A stretch of DNA of 9,234 bases. It comes from Planctomycetaceae bacterium (lineage in GTDB: Bacteria > Planctomycetota > Planctomycetia > Pirellulales > Pirellulaceae). Location of the stretch: the NCBI GenBank assembly GCA_003501565.1, contig DNPC01000030.1:1-9234 (forward strand), written 5' to 3'. The notes below the pieces were generated by a model. The model ran no database searches and was not told where the DNA came from. It worked only from the letters and a program-made list of their open reading frames with translations. The position numbers were made by a program, and so were the translations under genes. Positions 7,090 through 9,234 of the stretch are shown here, one piece after another (within the stretch, counting starts at the first letter, position 1; every line of letters begins with the position of its first letter).

Positions 7090-7884
7090 CTATTTGAATG
7101 GGTCGTCGCCACCGGAGAAGGGATCACTTCCACCGCCGGAAAATGGATCCGACGTATCGGGTGCGGACGTGTCGGTGTTGAACGGATCGGCCGCAGGACC
7201 ACTGTTATTGAACGGATCTGCTGGAGCTCCGCCTGCATCGGTTGCGAATGGATCGGCAGCAGCTGGTTCGGGGTCGTCGCTGAACGGATCCGTGGTCGCA
7301 TCAGTCGCAGCGCCACCGACTCCACCGGCAGCAGCGGTCGTTTCGGGATCGGCCGCCGGAGACTTTTCGCTCGACGCCATGCCTTCATCGGTACCGAATG
7401 GCCCAGACGTCACTTCGGGTTGAGTTGGTACGGCCATCGGATCAGGAACCGGCACTTTGCTCGCCCGTTCTGCCATCTTGGCCAGCTTTTCTTGCAGAAC
7501 CGCAACGCGAGCGGAACGACGCGCTTGTTCGATCTTCCCACGCAATGATCCTTGGACCCGGCTGAGCGCGCTGCCCACGTTCACAACGCGGTGGCCTTCT
7601 GCTTCCAGTCTCGCGCCGGTGTCGAAATCAGATTGTCCGCCACCGCCATTCATTTCTCGTGCAAGGCCAAGGAAATAAAAGACCCGCGAGTCCTTAGTTC
7701 CCGAAGCCGCAACTTGGCTGAGCATTTGTTCCGCTTGCACGTAATCATGCCCGAAGTACGCATGTACCCCCATGCCGTACAATTCGGCCATCGCATTGCT
7801 CTGAGCCATTGCGTTGGCTGACAACGAAGTACTGGAGAAACCGGCCAGCATGGCCATAGCTAGAAATCGTTTCAGTCGGGGCAT
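7090..7884 (-). CDS. Secreted TPR-like protein with DPF-repeat tail
   Basis: A 264-aa protein of unknown function. Residues 1-28 form a signal peptide (basic MPRLKR, a hydrophobic core, then ANAMAQS). Residues about 31-80 read like one or two TPR-type helical hairpins (AYFGHDYVQAEQMLSQV, then SRVFYFLGLARE). Residues 110-142 look like a charged, possibly coiled-coil helix. The rest is a low-complexity tail rich in Ala, Asp, Pro, Gly and Thr with seven DPF units at 199, 211, 223, 233, 246, 254 and 261, the last in the terminal DPFK. The ATG at 7884 is preferred over the in-frame GTG at 7905 because AAGGAG lies 8 bases before it and because it begins the signal peptide. A promoter candidate lies upstream and a strong terminator downstream, so it is probably a single-gene unit. 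It may be an outer-envelope scaffold or binding protein; that is a guess. Confidence 0.82.
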   Translation of the reverse strand: MPRLKRFLAMAMLAGFSSTSLSANAMAQSNAMAELYGMGVHAYFGHDYVQAEQMLSQVAASGTKDSRVFYFLGLAREMNGGGGQSDFDTGARLEAEGHRVVNVGSALSRVQGSLRGKIEQARRSARVAVLQEKLAKMAERASKVPVPDPMAVPTQPEVTSGPFGTDEGMASSEKSPAADPETTAAAGGVGGAATDATTDPFSDDPEPAAADPFATDAGGAPADPFNNSGPAADPFNTDTSAPDTSDPFSGGGSDPFSGGDDPFK

Positions 7885-7892
7885 CGCCCGGT

Positions 7893-7898
7893 CTCCTT
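7893..7898 (-). promoter_or_regulatory. Shine-Dalgarno site of the DPF-repeat gene
   Basis: AAGGAG on the minus strand, 8 bases before the ATG at 7884. It is the strongest ribosome binding site in the window and fixes the start, ruling out the GTG at 7905. Confidence 0.8.
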
Positions 7899-7906
7899 CA
7901 CACACA

Positions 7907-7934
7907 AATAAAGATGAGCAGCTAATTCCGTCAA
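7907..7934 (-). promoter_or_regulatory. Candidate promoter for the DPF-repeat gene
   Basis: On the minus strand TTGACG (7934-7929) is followed after 16 bases by TTTATT (7912-7907). Transcription would begin near 7900, leaving a very short leader that just includes AAGGAG. The -35 is good and the -10 is moderate. I see no gene in the remainder of the divergent gap up to 8137. Confidence 0.4.
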
Positions 7935-8137
7935 AGGCCGTTTGCTAGAGAGTCAGCTGGCGGGACCGTCTAACCACGTCCTGGTTGCGTCGTGAACGTG
8001 ATCAAATCCACACGTCCTAATCCATACGATGGTAGTTGCCGGTAGATCCGGAAGCAAGTAACCTGAGGCCTCATCCTGCCGTTGAAGTGATGATTTCGAG
8101 CTTGACTTGCCAGCAAATCAGCTGATACCACGACTGG

Positions 8138-9234
8138 ATGAGCAAACTCACCAGAATCTGGAAGCACCATATCCGCAAGCGGCTGGTATCAGTCCGTGAA
8201 ACCCTTGCCTCACCCGAAGAGCAGATTACAGCCGTGGATGCGGTGAAGGCGTCCAAATCGGCGTTTTTCGTGGGCCATTCGGACTCAGAGTCAGCCAATC
8301 CCCAGATCCGCCATGAAGCTCTGCCGCCGCGGGTGATTTCCGACCCGAGCGGACACTTGACCACGTTTCAAATTCAGAACGAACACTTCTGGGCCGAAGG
8401 AATCGGCCTAAATTTTCACCGCGAGACTGAGTCAGACGAGTTCACAGATTTTTGCCTTTCCACGCCAGGCAGTGCGGTTGGGACCGACGGCGCGTTGATT
8501 ACCAGCGACGGTGCACTGCTTAGCGATGTTTCAGGTACCTGGCTTGGCAATGTGGATTCACTTGATCCGCTAAGTGCGGGACGTCTGCCGAAGCCGAGTC
8601 AGCTACATCGGCCGCTAGCGATAATGACCGGCTGGAAAAGTGACAATTACTACCACTGGCTGGTTGATTGCTTGGCTGCATACCGGCTGGTTGAACCGGC
8701 ATGCGATGACCAAACGCTTTTCTATGCACCTCTTCGAAAACGCTATCAAGCTGAAAGCCTAGCAGCTCTGGGCATTCCAACTGACAGGGTCGTTCCGGCA
8801 ACTTACTACACACACGTTGCAAGCCCAGCGCTAATGTGCGCGGCTTCGCAAAGCCACAAGGTCTCCCAGCGGGATGTTCAGTTTTTGTATGAACGCCTAG
8901 CTGCACCGCTCAACTGCGAACCCAAGCGTCGGATCTTCCTGTCGCGCAAGCGGCGTGGAAGACGAAGGCTAATCAATGAACGGCAAGTCCTTGCGGCCCT
9001 GCGGCCTTTGGGATTCGAACCCGTTCTGCTTGAAAGGCTGAGTTTTCAAGAGCAAGTACAGCTATTTGCTTCATCAGAGTGTATCGTTGGACCCCACGGT
9101 GCGGGACTTGCCAACATCGCCTTCGCTCATGCATCGGCGAAAGTGCTCGAGATCACAACGCCTTACCGCTTATACGGCTACCACTGCTTCTGGCAGATCG
9201 CAGCCGGTCGCGAGTTAGACTATCGAGCACTCGT
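8138..9234 (+). CDS. GT61-family glycosyltransferase, cut by window end
   Basis: An open frame of 365 complete codons with no stop before the window ends. It matches the glycosyltransferase 61 family (DUF563), which in bacteria is found among polysaccharide and lipopolysaccharide synthesis genes. Landmarks are NYYHWLVDCLA (170-180), the basic stretch RIFLSRKRRGRRRLINE (265-281), LSFQEQVQLFASSECIVG (301-318) and the signature GPHGAGLANIAF (318-329). There is no signal peptide or membrane segment, so it is probably cytoplasmic. Residues 1-160 are less conserved in appearance. The ATG at 8138 is the first after an in-frame TGA at 8123 and has no clear Shine-Dalgarno site. A TTGACT at 8102 could be a -35 element but lacks a good -10 partner. 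It is divergent from the DPF gene. Sugar donor and acceptor cannot be told; more surface-polysaccharide genes may follow to the right. Confidence 0.88.
   Translation, partial: MSKLTRIWKHHIRKRLVSVRETLASPEEQITAVDAVKASKSAFFVGHSDSESANPQIRHEALPPRVISDPSGHLTTFQIQNEHFWAEGIGLNFHRETESDEFTDFCLSTPGSAVGTDGALITSDGALLSDVSGTWLGNVDSLDPLSAGRLPKPSQLHRPLAIMTGWKSDNYYHWLVDCLAAYRLVEPACDDQTLFYAPLRKRYQAESLAALGIPTDRVVPATYYTHVASPALMCAASQSHKVSQRDVQFLYERLAAPLNCEPKRRIFLSRKRRGRRRLINERQVLAALRPLGFEPVLLERLSFQEQVQLFASSECIVGPHGAGLANIAFAHASAKVLEITTPYRLYGYHCFWQIAAGRELDYRAL

Noticed and set aside
7004..7423. Plus-strand open frame rich in NGSA repeats
   Set aside because: It is the reverse complement of the DPF repeat coding region, so the repeats are a mirror of that gene. 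It also begins within the terminator region.
8520..8906. Minus-strand open frame of 128 codons
   Set aside because: It lies antisense within the GT61 gene, whose motifs are conserved in the plus frame.
1..9234. CRISPR array, transposon ends, tRNA or rRNA genes
   Set aside because: No spaced direct repeats, transposase-like frame, terminal inverted repeats or tRNA-like cloverleaf was seen on either strand.

Overview
The window looks like chromosomal DNA of a planctomycete, probably of the Pirellula/Rhodopirellula group. This is inferred from three things: tandem secreted sulfatases of two different subfamilies, a secreted protein ending in repeated Asp-Pro-Phe (DPF) units, and moderate GC with scattered single biosynthetic genes. 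No rRNA or other taxonomic marker is present, so the assignment is tentative.

Layout. Positions 11-3207 (+) hold two exported sulfatases in tandem. One is iduronate-2-sulfatase-like with CGPSR as the formylglycine motif. The other is arylsulfatase-like with CCPTR. They converge on a block of four minus-strand genes. Read in the direction of transcription, from right to left, these are: a secreted protein with a TPR-like segment and seven DPF units (7884-7090), closed by a good intrinsic terminator (7044-7015); hisF of histidine biosynthesis (6842-6075); pilT, an intact PilT-type pilus-retraction ATPase (5895-4729); and, 3 bases after the pilT stop, a GspE/PilB-family protein (4725-3370). That last protein keeps its fold landmarks and zinc-type cysteines but has lost the Walker A lysine and other nucleotide-binding residues. 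At the right edge a GT61-family glycosyltransferase (8138 to beyond 9234, +) runs out of the window, divergent from the DPF gene.

How the genes relate. The sulfatases would remove sulfate esters from polysaccharides outside the cytoplasm; the maturase they need is not in the window. PilT and the degenerate GspE-like protein form a tight two-gene unit, most simply read as a motor ATPase with a non-catalytic partner. No pilin, PilC or PilB gene is nearby. HisF, the DPF protein and GT61 have no evident functional link to this pair or to each other.

The most interesting object is the pilT plus pseudo-ATPase pair. Its upstream region also carries tandem 14-base repeats over the best promoter candidate, and the pseudo-ATPase gene has a nine-A run in its first codons.
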